From Mycolicibacterium anyangense (GTDB lineage Bacteria; Actinomycetota; Actinomycetes; Mycobacteriales; Mycobacteriaceae), in contig NZ_AP022620.1 of assembly GCF_010731855.1 (NCBI RefSeq), positions 1,674,001 through 1,738,000 of the forward strand: DNA of 64,000 bases. Reading direction: 5' to 3'. The stretch's first letter is position 1; every line of letters starts with the position of its first letter. Shown here piece after piece: positions 26,990-50,048 of the stretch. The notes beneath the pieces were generated by a model. It was not told the origin of the DNA. It was given only the letters and a program-made list of their open reading frames with translations, and made no database searches. The translations under genes were made by a program, and so were the position numbers.

Positions 26990-27582
26990 GGCGCCCGGGA
27001 CGCCCGGCGGGCAACACCTCCGACACCCGCGAACGCATCCTGACAAACGCCCGGGAGTTGTTCGCGCGCAATGGAATCGACAAGACCTCGATTCGCACCA
27101 TCGCTGCTGCGGCCGGGGTGGACTCGGCGCTGGTGCACCACTATTTCGGCACCAAACAGCAGTTGTTCGCCGCGGCCATCCGGATGCCGATCGACCCGAC
27201 CGTCGTGATCGCCCGGATGCGGGAGACCCCGCTGACCGACCTCGGCCACACCCTGCCGGCCACCCTGGTCGCGTTATGGGACTCCGAGATGGGTGACGCC
27301 CTGGTGGCCACCATGCGGTCCATGCTGGCCGGTGCCGACGTCGGTCTGATCCGGACGTTCATCGAGGACGTGATCACCGCCGAGATCGCTCCGCGCGTCG
27401 ACAGTCCGGCCGGCACCGGCCGACTGCGGGTGCAGTTCGTCGCCTCGCAGATGCTCGGTGTCGCGATCGCCCGCTACATCGTGGTCGTCGAGCCGTTCGC
27501 CTCGCTACCACCCGAGCAGATCGCCGCGGTGATCGGCCCCACCCTGCAGCGCTACCTCACCGGCGACTTGCCCACGCTCTAG
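26986..27582 (+). CDS. TetR-family transcriptional regulator
   Basis: A 198-aa regulator with an N-terminal helix-turn-helix (TRERILTNARELFARNGIDK, then VDSALVHHYFGTKQQLF) and a variable ligand-binding C-terminal domain with DUF-type tail (ASQMLGVAIARYIVVVEPFA). The start is the GTG at 26986, overlapping the permease stop by 4 nt; the frame upstream is antisense or shadow sequence. Placement as the last cistron of the exporter operon suggests autoregulation of the pump, with the candidate operator at 25481-25496. Confidence 0.9.
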   Translation: MRRPGRPAGNTSDTRERILTNARELFARNGIDKTSIRTIAAAAGVDSALVHHYFGTKQQLFAAAIRMPIDPTVVIARMRETPLTDLGHTLPATLVALWDSEMGDALVATMRSMLAGADVGLIRTFIEDVITAEIAPRVDSPAGTGRLRVQFVASQMLGVAIARYIVVVEPFASLPPEQIAAVIGPTLQRYLTGDLPTL

Positions 27583-27788
27583 GAAGCCGAGCCCGCTATC
27601 AGGCGCTCGTGCTCCTGCGGGCTGACGTCGACGGCCTCGTCGACCAACAACACCGGGATGCCGTCTTCGACGCGGTACGCCTTGTGCAGGCGCGGGTTGT
27701 AGAGCAGGCCATCGACTAACAGCAGCGGGCCACGGTCAGCCGGGCACACCAGGATGCTGAGAAGCTTGTCGTCCAGCACGGCGTCCAC
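27579..27788 (-). CDS. Trm112-like protein
   Basis: A 69-aa protein of the Trm112/YcaR family (LLSILVCPADRGPLLL, YRVEDGIPVLLVDEAV). In eukaryotes and archaea Trm112 activates methyltransferases; bacterial members are small and mostly uncharacterised. Only one Cys is present, so the zinc site of fuller members is absent. The GTG at 27788 overlaps the stop of the upstream gene by one base (TAGTG), and the stop overlaps that of TetR on the other strand by 4 nt. It is the Rv1684-type gene. Confidence 0.87.
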   Translation of the reverse strand: MDAVLDDKLLSILVCPADRGPLLLVDGLLYNPRLHKAYRVEDGIPVLLVDEAVDVSPQEHERLIAGSAS

Positions 27789-28303
27789 TACTGGCCCGGG
27801 ATGTTCGGACTGCCGTCCGACGGCATCTGGCCGGCACCCATCACGGCATTGTTCTGCTGACGCTGCTGCGCCTGCTGCAGCAGCTGCATCTGAGCCAGGA
27901 TCTTCTGCTGGTAGCCCAAGGTGTCCTGAAGCGCCTCGATCAGCGGTTTCTGATTCGGGCGGTACTGCAGCGCGTTCTGGATCTCGGCGATATTGCTCTT
28001 CGACGGCTTGATGCCCTGTGCCCGCAACTTCATCACCGACTTGATCAGGTTGGACAGCTGGCCGCCGCCGGCGCCCTGGTCGTAGTTCTGGTCGATGAAG
28101 AGCAGCATCTCGTCGGCGCTCTGGAACTGCGGGACGCCGTTGGCATCCGCTGTCGCCGACGTCGTCGGGGTGGCCGGTGCGGTGCTCGGATCAGCCAGCG
28201 CCTGCTGGGTGCCCACGCCGACAAGCAGCCCAGCTGTCAGGGCACCGATCGCCGTGCCGCGGGCGGCGCGACGCCAGTGACGTGAAACTGTCTGGGTTGT
28301 CAT
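27788..28303 (-). CDS. Secreted Gln-rich protein of unknown function
   Basis: A 171-aa protein with an N-terminal signal peptide (RRAARGTAIGALTAGLLVGV, cleavage probably after ALA), an Ala/Thr/Pro linker, a helical core (SADEMLLFIDQNYDQG, NLIKSVMKLRAQGIKP) and a Gln-rich coiled-coil-like tail (LLQQAQQRQQNN). An Arg pair before the hydrophobic stretch does not make a full Tat motif. Its stop overlaps the Trm112-like start. I recognise no family; it is presumably exported to the periplasm or cell wall. Confidence 0.8.
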   Translation of the reverse strand: MTTQTVSRHWRRAARGTAIGALTAGLLVGVGTQQALADPSTAPATPTTSATADANGVPQFQSADEMLLFIDQNYDQGAGGGQLSNLIKSVMKLRAQGIKPSKSNIAEIQNALQYRPNQKPLIEALQDTLGYQQKILAQMQLLQQAQQRQQNNAVMGAGQMPSDGSPNIPGQ

Positions 28304-28374
28304 GCATTCCTCCGACGCGTGGCGATCTGAGACTCCCGGCGAGCCTAACAGTGCGGCACGAGCTGGGCAGAAGC

Positions 28375-31356
28375 TCAGCTCTGGGTACCCGCCAGCTGCG
28401 CCCGTGCCGCGGCCGTGAGCCGCTTGTACTTCCCCGTATCGGCGTCCAGCAGCCAGCTGTTACGGGTCGCCTTGGGGATTCCGGCCTTGCGCAGCGGTGT
28501 CACCGTCGGCCGGTAGGTCGCGGTCAGCGGCAGTTCCGCCACCACGTGGATGATGTCGGGGGCCAGTCCGACGGGCATACCCGTCACCGCCTCGGTGAGG
28601 TCGGCGGCGGTCACACTGGCTCCGGGCCGCAACGCGAGCGCGGTGACCGCCAGGGTGCCGTCCGGCGCGTCGACACCGTAGGTCGCCGCCAGATCCACTG
28701 CCGGGATGCGGCTGACGGCCTCGGTGCACGGCTCGGGGAACACCACACCGCGGCGGGTGCGGATCAGCAGATTGCGATTCCCGAGCAGCCAGTAGTCGCC
28801 GTCGGCGTCACGGCGGAACACGTACTCGGTGGATATCCAGGTGTCACTGGGGGCGAAGACACTGCGCTTGACCGAGGCGGTGGGATCGATCGGGCCGCGC
28901 GGCTTGGCCAGCAGCAACCCCACCTGGTTGGGTTCGGCGACCTTCACGAAACCGCGGTCACCTTCGAGGATCAGGTCGTCGTCGGCGTCGTAGGCGGCCA
29001 GCTCCACCTCACCGCCGCCGGGCAGCGGGCGGCCCTTGCTCCCGACCTTGGCGCCGGCGACGTTGGCCAGCACCGCCTGCCCATCGGTGGTGGCGAAGAA
29101 CTCGACGATGTTGGCCGGCGTGAACGCGTCGATGACCCGCTGCCACAGCCCGGTCGGCATGCCCGAGCCGATGAACAACCGGACAGGGTGGTTGCCGCGA
29201 GAGAACAGGCCGGGCTCAACTATGCCATCGAGGACCTCCCGCAGCATCGCCCAGGTGTAGGACACCACCGTCACGCCGTACTGGCGGATCTCGGCGGAGA
29301 ACCGGTCAGGCTGCAGACCGCGGGACAGGGCGATGCGGGCGCCGCCGACCACAGCGCCGCCGAGGCTGACCAGCAGGCCCGACTGGTGATGCAGCGGTGT
29401 CAGGCAATAGACGGTGTCGCTGCGGCCCAGCGCGGCCGCCGACGCGGTGCCGAACGCGGAGAGCGCCCAGCGATAGTTGGTGATCTGCTTGGGTACCAAT
29501 CCACCGCCGACGGTGCTGAACGCGACGAAGGCCAGGTCGCGGGCGAACCCCGGGTTGGGCCGGTACCAGCCCGGAAGCGACACGGCGTCGGGGTCGATCT
29601 TCTCCATGTCGATCACACCGCTGTCCTGCGGCAGGTTGAGGTCGCGGGTCTCGCCACCGCCGAGCACCAGGATCTGCACCGGTAGCGTGCGGGCGACCTC
29701 GAGGGTGCCCGGGTCGGTGATCACCTCGGTGACCCCACCGAGGCGGACCGCCTCGGCGAGGTCGGCGTCCGGCGGCATCAGCACGGCCACGGCGCCCAGC
29801 CGCGACAGGGCGGCGATCGCGACGAGCGCCGACGGTCGGGTATCCATCAAGACGCCGACGCGGACACCCTGGCGCACCCCGACCGCGATCAGGCCGCGCA
29901 CCACGTTGTTGATCCGCCGGTTGACCGCCTGGTAGGTGTGCACCCGCCCGTCGAACAGCAGGAACTCACCGTTGGGCGCGCCATCGGCCTGTTCGTCGAT
30001 GATGCGGCCCAGCGAGATGCGGGTGTGGTCGTTGATCTGGCCGAGTCGCACCAGTCGCGGCAGGGTGCGGGCGGTTTCGACGGCCAGCGTGCGCATCGAC
30101 TTGTTGGTGGTGACGACGGCATCGGCGACACCGCGCACCAGGGATGCCGCCAGGCCGGAAGCCTCGGCGACGCCGTGCATGATCCGTGAACTCAGCGCCA
30201 CCCCGGAGTCCTCCGGTTCGGCAGTGCTGTCCGGCATGGGTGAGATGGCGGCCGGTCGAGCGTCGCGCCCCGCGAGCCACAACACCCAGTCGGCCACCGT
30301 CGGCCAGGTCGCGGTGGCGGCTTTCGAACCGACCACCAGGCCGAAGTGGCCGGCCCGGATCATCACCTCGTACACATCGGCACCGGGCGCCGCGCGCTTG
30401 ATCCCGCGCACCGAGGCGGGCTGCCCGATGTCGTCGACCTCGCCGACGAAGGCCAGCACCGGACAGGTGATGTCGGACAGCGTCACCAACTGCTCGTTGA
30501 TGACGAAGCCGCCGGTCATCATCCGGTTGTGGGCGATGAACTGCTTGAGCAGTTCGGACACCGCCGGACCCGACCACGCGATCCAGCCCTCGCTGTCGAG
30601 GAACCGGCGCTGCTGTTCTCGGGGCAGCAGTGCCTCGCGGTCGTGGAGCTGGCGCACGAAATCGATGCGGGCCTTGGCGGTCTTGAGCGGATCGAGCATC
30701 TGAAACCCGGTGCGCGCCAACCATCCCGGGATGTCGATTCGGTTGAACACGTGATCGGCCATGAAGTCGGCGGCCACCGCACCCAAGTTGGGCGGGATAC
30801 CCATGGGCAGCGCAGCCAGGGTGTCCACCGGTGAGCCGAACGCCACGATGCTGGCGATGTCCTTGCTCTGCCGGTAGGCCGCGGTCTGGTAGCAGAACAT
30901 GCCGCCTTGGGAGTAGCCGGCCAGGTGCACGCTCTGGCCGGTGGCCTCCTTGACGGCGTCGATCGCCTCGTTGAGCGCGACGATGTGGTCGGTCAGGGTG
31001 CGTTCCATCCCGCCCTCGACTTCGTCGGGTGACCCGAAGTCGATCACCCACGGATCGATACCTGCGGCATGCAGGATGCCGACCGCGCCGTCCTCCTGGG
31101 TGACGTCCCACATGTTGGCCGACATCATCATCGGGTGGACCATCAGCACCGGTGGTCCCGCGGGCGGCTGGCCAGGCCGGGCATCCGGCGGGAAGTAGCG
31201 CCGCAGCTTGTACATCGGCTTGCTCTCGACGATCTGGAACGGCGAGGGCACCACACCGGTTTCCAGTCCGCCCCAGCGCAATACCTCAAAGCCGTTCTGG
31301 GCGGTCGCCATCAGACGTTCGACAGGCCTGGTGACCGCCGACAAGTTCAGATCCAC
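28375..31356 (-). CDS. Alpha/beta hydrolase fused to an acyl-CoA synthetase-like domain
   Basis: A 993-aa two-domain protein equivalent to Rv1683. Residues about 1-370 form an alpha/beta hydrolase of the PHA-synthase/lipase type, with nucleophile elbow HLAGYSQGGMF and acid GEVDDIGQ. About residues 430-993 form an adenylating acyl-CoA synthetase-like domain. In M. tuberculosis this protein is linked to triacylglycerol and lipid storage; the role here is inferred. The AMP-binding motif is degenerate (FSTVGGGLVPKQ instead of TSGTTGxPK), and motif YGxTE is replaced by FFATTDG. The GTG at 31356 has GGGGAG six bases upstream; the frame runs to 31479 but matches no homologue I know. Confidence 0.88.
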   Translation of the reverse strand: MDLNLSAVTRPVERLMATAQNGFEVLRWGGLETGVVPSPFQIVESKPMYKLRRYFPPDARPGQPPAGPPVLMVHPMMMSANMWDVTQEDGAVGILHAAGIDPWVIDFGSPDEVEGGMERTLTDHIVALNEAIDAVKEATGQSVHLAGYSQGGMFCYQTAAYRQSKDIASIVAFGSPVDTLAALPMGIPPNLGAVAADFMADHVFNRIDIPGWLARTGFQMLDPLKTAKARIDFVRQLHDREALLPREQQRRFLDSEGWIAWSGPAVSELLKQFIAHNRMMTGGFVINEQLVTLSDITCPVLAFVGEVDDIGQPASVRGIKRAAPGADVYEVMIRAGHFGLVVGSKAATATWPTVADWVLWLAGRDARPAAISPMPDSTAEPEDSGVALSSRIMHGVAEASGLAASLVRGVADAVVTTNKSMRTLAVETARTLPRLVRLGQINDHTRISLGRIIDEQADGAPNGEFLLFDGRVHTYQAVNRRINNVVRGLIAVGVRQGVRVGVLMDTRPSALVAIAALSRLGAVAVLMPPDADLAEAVRLGGVTEVITDPGTLEVARTLPVQILVLGGGETRDLNLPQDSGVIDMEKIDPDAVSLPGWYRPNPGFARDLAFVAFSTVGGGLVPKQITNYRWALSAFGTASAAALGRSDTVYCLTPLHHQSGLLVSLGGAVVGGARIALSRGLQPDRFSAEIRQYGVTVVSYTWAMLREVLDGIVEPGLFSRGNHPVRLFIGSGMPTGLWQRVIDAFTPANIVEFFATTDGQAVLANVAGAKVGSKGRPLPGGGEVELAAYDADDDLILEGDRGFVKVAEPNQVGLLLAKPRGPIDPTASVKRSVFAPSDTWISTEYVFRRDADGDYWLLGNRNLLIRTRRGVVFPEPCTEAVSRIPAVDLAATYGVDAPDGTLAVTALALRPGASVTAADLTEAVTGMPVGLAPDIIHVVAELPLTATYRPTVTPLRKAGIPKATRNSWLLDADTGKYKRLTAAARAQLAGTQS

Positions 31357-31470
31357 GAACTGCTCCCCTGTCCACCATCTCTGCTGCATGCGGCCCCCGA
31401 CAGCCTGCACATCATGGCACAGCGCAGGTGTGCCTCCTGCCACTTTCGTCTCACCTATAGGGTCGTTGCG

Positions 31471-33252
31471 GTGGCACACCTGCTAGGGGCCGAAGCCCTT
31501 CATCTCGAGTATCCGACTCAGGTGGTCTTCGAGTCCGTGACCGTCGGCGTCAACGAAGGCGACCGGGTCGGAATCGTGGGCCGTAACGGGGACGGAAAGT
31601 CCAGTCTGATGGGCATGCTGACCGGCCGGATCACCCCGGATTCCGGTCGGGTAACACGCCGCGGCGGGGTGCGGGTGGCCGCCCTGGACCAGGCCGACAC
31701 GCTCGACCCGGCGACCACGGTCGGGACCGCACTGGTCGGCGAGCAGGCCGAGCACGAGTGGGCGGGCAACGCCCGGGTGCGTGACGTCGTGGACGGACTG
31801 GTCTCCGATATCGACTGGCAGACACCGGCCGGGTCGCTGTCCGGTGGACAGCGCCGCCGGGTCCAGCTGGCCGCCCTGTTGATCGGCGACTGGGATGTGA
31901 TCGCGCTCGACGAACCGACCAACCACCTCGACGTCGAGGGCATCACCTGGCTGGCCGGGCATCTGAAGAACCGCTGGCCCCGTAGTGCCGGCGGTCTGCT
32001 GCTGGTCACCCACGACCGCTGGTTCCTCGACGAGGTCGCCACCACCACCTGGGAGGTGCATGACGGGATCGTCGAGCCCTTCGACGGCGGGTACGCCGCC
32101 TACGTCCTGCAGCGGGTCGAACGCGACCGGATCGCGGCAGCCAGCGAGGCCAAGCGTCAGAACCTGATGCGCAAGGAACTCGCGTGGCTGCGGCGCGGCG
32201 CACCCGCACGGACCTCCAAGCCGAAGTTCCGCATCGACGCCGCCAACCAGCTGATCGAGGACGTACCGCCGATCCGCAACGGGGTCGAGTTGGCCAAACT
32301 GGCGACCGCGCGGCTGGGCAAGGACGTCGTCGACCTCCTCGACGTCTCGGTGTCGTTCGGCGACAAGCCCGTGCTGCGCGACGTGGAGTGGCGTATCGCG
32401 CCCGGCGAGCGCACCGGAATCCTCGGCGCCAACGGCGCCGGCAAGTCCACCCTGTTGGGTTTGATCGCGGGGACCCTCACCCCGGACACCGGCCGGGTCA
32501 AGCGCGGAAAGACCGTTCGGCTGGCCATCCTCGATCAGCAGTCCAGCCAGCTGGTCGAGATCGCCGGTGACCTGGTGCGCGATGTGGTCGGCCGGCTCAA
32601 GACGGACTATCAGGTGGACGGGAAGGACATCACCCCCACACAGTTGTTGGAGCGCTTGGGTTTTCGCCGCGATCAGCTCTCGTCGCGGGTGGGCGAGCTG
32701 TCCGGCGGTCAGCGCCGGCGCCTGCAGCTGATGCTGGTGTTGCTCGAGGAACCCAACGTACTGGTCCTCGACGAGCCGACCAACGATGTCGACATCGACA
32801 TGCTCTCGGCCACCGAAGATCTCCTCGACTCGTGGCCGGGCACCCTGATCGTGGTCTCCCATGACCGCTATCTGCTGGAGCGTGTCACCGATCAGCAATA
32901 CGCGGTGATCGACGGCCACCTGCGTCACCTGCCCGGCGGGGTGGACGAATACCTGCGGATCGCCGCTCGCCGGCGCAGCGGCGAGCCGACCGGGTCGGCG
33001 CCTGCCGGTCCGCCGGCGACCACCGCGCTGTCGGGGGCCGAATTGCGTTCGGTGGAAAAGGAAATCGCCGCCCTGGACCGTTCGTTGGGCAAGTTGTCGG
33101 ACCGGGTCAACGCCAAGCACGTCGAACTGGCCGAACACGACCAGTCCGACCATGTCGGGCTCGGCCGGCTGACCCAGGAACTGCGCGCACTGGAAGACGA
33201 GGTCACCGAGAAGGAGGCCCGCTGGCTGGAGCTGTCCGAGCTGATCGAATAG
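31471..33252 (+). CDS. ABC-F family ATPase
   Basis: A soluble 593-aa protein with two ABC domains and no membrane segments. Both have Walker A (GIVGRNGDGKSS, GILGANGAGKST), signature (SLSGGQRRRVQLA, ELSGGQRRRLQLM) and Walker B (ALDEPTNHLD, VLDEPTNDVD). A basic linker (KRQNLMRKELAWLRRGAPA) joins them and a coiled coil ends the chain (about residues 525-593). ABC-F proteins act on the ribosome in translation rescue or antibiotic protection; the exact role here is not readable. The GTG at 31471 (VAHLLGAEALHLEYPT) matches the usual N terminus. It is divergent from the hydrolase/synthetase gene. Confidence 0.92.
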   Translation: MAHLLGAEALHLEYPTQVVFESVTVGVNEGDRVGIVGRNGDGKSSLMGMLTGRITPDSGRVTRRGGVRVAALDQADTLDPATTVGTALVGEQAEHEWAGNARVRDVVDGLVSDIDWQTPAGSLSGGQRRRVQLAALLIGDWDVIALDEPTNHLDVEGITWLAGHLKNRWPRSAGGLLLVTHDRWFLDEVATTTWEVHDGIVEPFDGGYAAYVLQRVERDRIAAASEAKRQNLMRKELAWLRRGAPARTSKPKFRIDAANQLIEDVPPIRNGVELAKLATARLGKDVVDLLDVSVSFGDKPVLRDVEWRIAPGERTGILGANGAGKSTLLGLIAGTLTPDTGRVKRGKTVRLAILDQQSSQLVEIAGDLVRDVVGRLKTDYQVDGKDITPTQLLERLGFRRDQLSSRVGELSGGQRRRLQLMLVLLEEPNVLVLDEPTNDVDIDMLSATEDLLDSWPGTLIVVSHDRYLLERVTDQQYAVIDGHLRHLPGGVDEYLRIAARRRSGEPTGSAPAGPPATTALSGAELRSVEKEIAALDRSLGKLSDRVNAKHVELAEHDQSDHVGLGRLTQELRALEDEVTEKEARWLELSELIE

Positions 33253-33262
33253 CTCTGGCCCC

Positions 33263-37106
<3,844 letters not shown>

Positions 37107-37123
37107 GAAGTGTCTCCTTTGTA

Positions 37124-37146
37124 CTGGGCTCTGATACTTCTGGGCT

Positions 37147-37148
<2 letters not shown>
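37124..37148. repeat. Short direct repeat before argG
   Basis: The 9-mer CTGGGCTCT occurs at 37124-37132 and again at 37140-37148, 16 nt apart, in the gap between argR and argG; the second copy touches the argR stop. It is probably a local duplication. The spacing is not that of an ARG box and no role is claimed. Confidence 0.5.
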
Positions 37149-39741
<2,593 letters not shown>

Positions 39742-39745
<4 letters not shown>

Positions 39746-40610
39746 GGCTTGACCACCTTCGTCCCCGTCCCCTCATCGGTGAACAGCTCCACCAGCACAC
39801 AGTGCTCGACGCGGCCGTCGATGACGTGTGCACTGGGCACCCCGCCCTCGACGGCGCGCAGGCACGCCTCGATCTTGGGCACCATGCCGGACTCCAGACT
39901 GGGCAACAGCTGCGTCAATGTCGCGGTGTCGATGTTGCTGACCAGCGAGTCACGGTCGGGCCAGCGGGTGTACAGGCCTTCGACGTCGGTCAGCATCAAC
40001 AGCTTCTCGGCGCCCAGCGCCTCGGCCAGCGCCGCGGCGGCGGTGTCGGCATTGATGTTGTGCACGACTCCGTCGGCATCCGGGGCGATCGTCGAGACCA
40101 CCGGAATACGTCCCGCCGCAACGAGATCCATGACCGCAGCGGTGTTGACCCGGTCGACGTCGCCGACCAGTCCGATGTCGGTGGCCACCCCGTCCACGAT
40201 GACGCTGCGCCGCACCGCAGTGAACAGCTGGGCGTCCTCGCCGGTCAGGCCGACCGCGTAGGGGCCGTGGGTGTTGATCAGGTTCACCAGCTCGCGACCG
40301 ACCTGACCGAAGAGCACCATGCGGGCGACGTCGAGCACTTCCGGCGTGGTGACCCGGAAGCCGCCCTTGAAATCGCCTGCAATGCCGAGCTTCTTGAGCA
40401 TCGCCGAGATCTGCGGGCCGCCGCCGTGAACCACGACCGGGTAGATCCCGACATTGCGCAGGAACACCATGTCGGCGGCGAACGCGGCCTTGAGCAGATC
40501 GTCGGTCATGGCGTTGCCGCCGTACTTGACCACGACGATCTTGCCGTGCAGCGCCTTGAGCCACGGCAGTGCCTCGGCGAGCACCGCCGCCTTGGTCTGA
40601 GTGCTGACGG

Positions 40611-40614
<4 letters not shown>
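39742..40614 (-). CDS. argB: Acetylglutamate kinase
   Basis: Second step of the cyclic arginine pathway; 290 aa. The amino acid kinase fold is seen in [26 protein letters not shown] and [21 protein letters not shown] kinase of this length with a mobile N-terminal helix ([15 protein letters not shown]) is the arginine-inhibited hexameric type. It overlaps argJ (stop of argJ at 40611) and argD by 4 nt each. Confidence 0.97.
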
Positions 40615-48244
<7,630 letters not shown>

Positions 48245-49014
48245 GCATTCCGCCGAGCACACAGCGCACGGTCGCCCCAATGCGCGGCGACACCACCGAC
48301 CGTGCCGAGCAGGGCCATGACGACGACGGGCGCCGGCGTGTAGGCCAGGATCATGAAGCCGAACGAGACGGCGATCGCCAGCAGTCCGTAGCGGGCGGTG
48401 GTCCAGTGCGCGGGGTGACCGAACCGGGTGCCGACCACCATGCCCAGGACAAGGGCCACCGCATGCCCCACGTTGGTGAAGTCGCCACCGGAGGCGGCCG
48501 CCGAGCCGAAGGCCACCGCCAACCACCAGCCGGTCCAGGCAGCGCGCCAACGCCGCGGGATCGCGGCGGTCAGCGCGCCGAGAACCCCGATGGCTCCGTA
48601 GCTCATCCCGACATCGGTGACGTTGACGACCGACATCGACAGCACACCCACGCCGACGGCGGCGGCCAGGCCCGCGGCGACCAGCAACGTGGCGCCGACA
48701 TGGCCGACCACGAACGCGACCACCAGGCGCCAGCTGCGCAGCAGGAGTTCGGCCACCGCGAGCAGGGCGACCAGCCCGGGTAGCCAGACGTAGATCGGCT
48801 CGGCCTCGTTGACGAAGGCGCTGCCGATCAGCGTGCCGATACGGCCCTCACCCAGGTTGTGCAGATTGGTACTGGCGTGCCGGATGACCTGGTCGCGGAC
48901 ATGCGGGCCCAACGCCAGCAGAGCGGCGGCCACGGCAACCAGGGCGGCGGTGTAGCCCAGCGTCACCCGGACGCGCACCAGCCGGGCCAATACGGAACGA
49001 AACATCGACATCCA

Positions 49015-49914
49015 CTATGCCTGCGCGTCGAGATCCTCGGCGTCGTCCTCGACTGGGAGATCCCTGCGGGTCCGCACCCGGTACATCGCCAGATCGGGCG
49101 GCACCCCGTGCGGACGTCCGCCGAAAACCTGCCGCCGGACCCGCTTGACGGTGGCACCCAGAGCATCGAGATCGTCCTGGCTCACCCGCTCGAGGGTCTT
49201 CTCGGACACGATCAGCCCGCCCCGGGTAGCCCGTTCCATCACCCGCGCGGCGATGTTGACGTCGACACCGAGCCAATCCGACCCGATCCGCTGGGGACGG
49301 CCGGTGTGGATTCCGGCCCGCATCCGTGGCGTATAGCCGTCCACCTCGACCGTTCGGACCGCCTCGCGGGCCGCTACCGTCGCCCGAACGGCGGTCGCGG
49401 GGTCCCGGAACACGGCCATCATGCCGTCACCCATCCGCTTGACGATGTGGCCGCCGGCGTCGAGCAGGGGTGGTTCGGCCGCCTGGGCGACCCGGCGCAG
49501 CAGCCGCAGGGTGGCGTCGTCGCCGGCCTGCAGGGACCAGCTGGAAAAGCCCACGAGATCGGTGAAGACCAACGTCACCTCGGGGTTGGCGGGCCGTCCC
49601 GAGACTCGTTCGGTCAGCGCCTGCCAGACCTGGAGCGTGGCCAAACTCACCTCCCGGGTGGCCGCATCGCGGTCACGCAGCAGGCGGTCGGCCGCCCGCG
49701 CGGCGGCCCGGGCACCGCCGTCACCCGCCGCCGAGAGCGGATCACCGAAGTCCGGGTCGCCGGGCAATACCCGGCGTGCGCGACGGATCAGGCCGACGAC
49801 ATCAGGATTGTGGTTGGTGTGGTGCAGCCACGCGGCCGGCCCTCGTCCCTGCCGCGCAGGTTGCTCGACGTCACCGGCGGGAACCGATTGACCATCGGAC
49901 GGCTCGACGTCCAC
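49015..49914 (-). CDS. Class III adenylate/guanylate cyclase (Rv1647 type)
   Basis: A 299-aa soluble protein with a C-terminal cyclase homology domain. Metal-binding Asp residues are in LVFTDLVGFSSW and KRMGDGMMAVF, and the transition-state Asn/Arg in GVDVNIAARVMERA, so the core is complete. The N-terminal region is helical (ARAADRLLRDRDAATREVS). I choose the GTG at 49914 because a TTGGCC-17-TACCCT promoter ends seven bases before it, consistent with leaderless translation; a start at 49950 is also open. It is divergent from the DUF2236 gene. Confidence 0.9.
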   Translation of the reverse strand: MDVEPSDGQSVPAGDVEQPARQGRGPAAWLHHTNHNPDVVGLIRRARRVLPGDPDFGDPLSAAGDGGARAAARAADRLLRDRDAATREVSLATLQVWQALTERVSGRPANPEVTLVFTDLVGFSSWSLQAGDDATLRLLRRVAQAAEPPLLDAGGHIVKRMGDGMMAVFRDPATAVRATVAAREAVRTVEVDGYTPRMRAGIHTGRPQRIGSDWLGVDVNIAARVMERATRGGLIVSEKTLERVSQDDLDALGATVKRVRRQVFGGRPHGVPPDLAMYRVRTRRDLPVEDDAEDLDAQA

Positions 49915-49921
49915 ACGACCA

Positions 49922-49950
49922 AGGGTAGGGACGCATGTCGGTGCGGCCAA
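49922..49950 (-). promoter_or_regulatory. Candidate promoter of the cyclase gene (leaderless)
   Basis: TTGGCC (49945-49950), a 17-nt spacer and TACCCT (49922-49927) fit the mycobacterial -35/TANNNT pattern. The -10 ends seven bases before the GTG at 49914, as expected when the transcript begins at the start codon. Confidence 0.45.
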
Positions 49951-50013
49951 CCAGGTGTGAGCGGGCCAACGTATCGCTTCGCCAAACGACTGGTCACAGC
50001 TTCGTCGCCGCTC

Positions 50014-50042
50014 TCGACAACGTATGTTGTCAGCCTTATCGT
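50014..50042 (+). promoter_or_regulatory. Promoter with embedded palindromic operator, DUF2236 gene
   Basis: TCGACA (50014-50019), 17 nt, then TATCGT (50037-50042), six bases before the ATG at 50049, suggests a leaderless transcript. The spacer region holds a perfect inverted repeat GACAAC-GTAT-GTTGTC (50016-50031), which a dimeric repressor could use to block RNA polymerase. Confidence 0.5.
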
Positions 50043-50048
50043 CAGACG

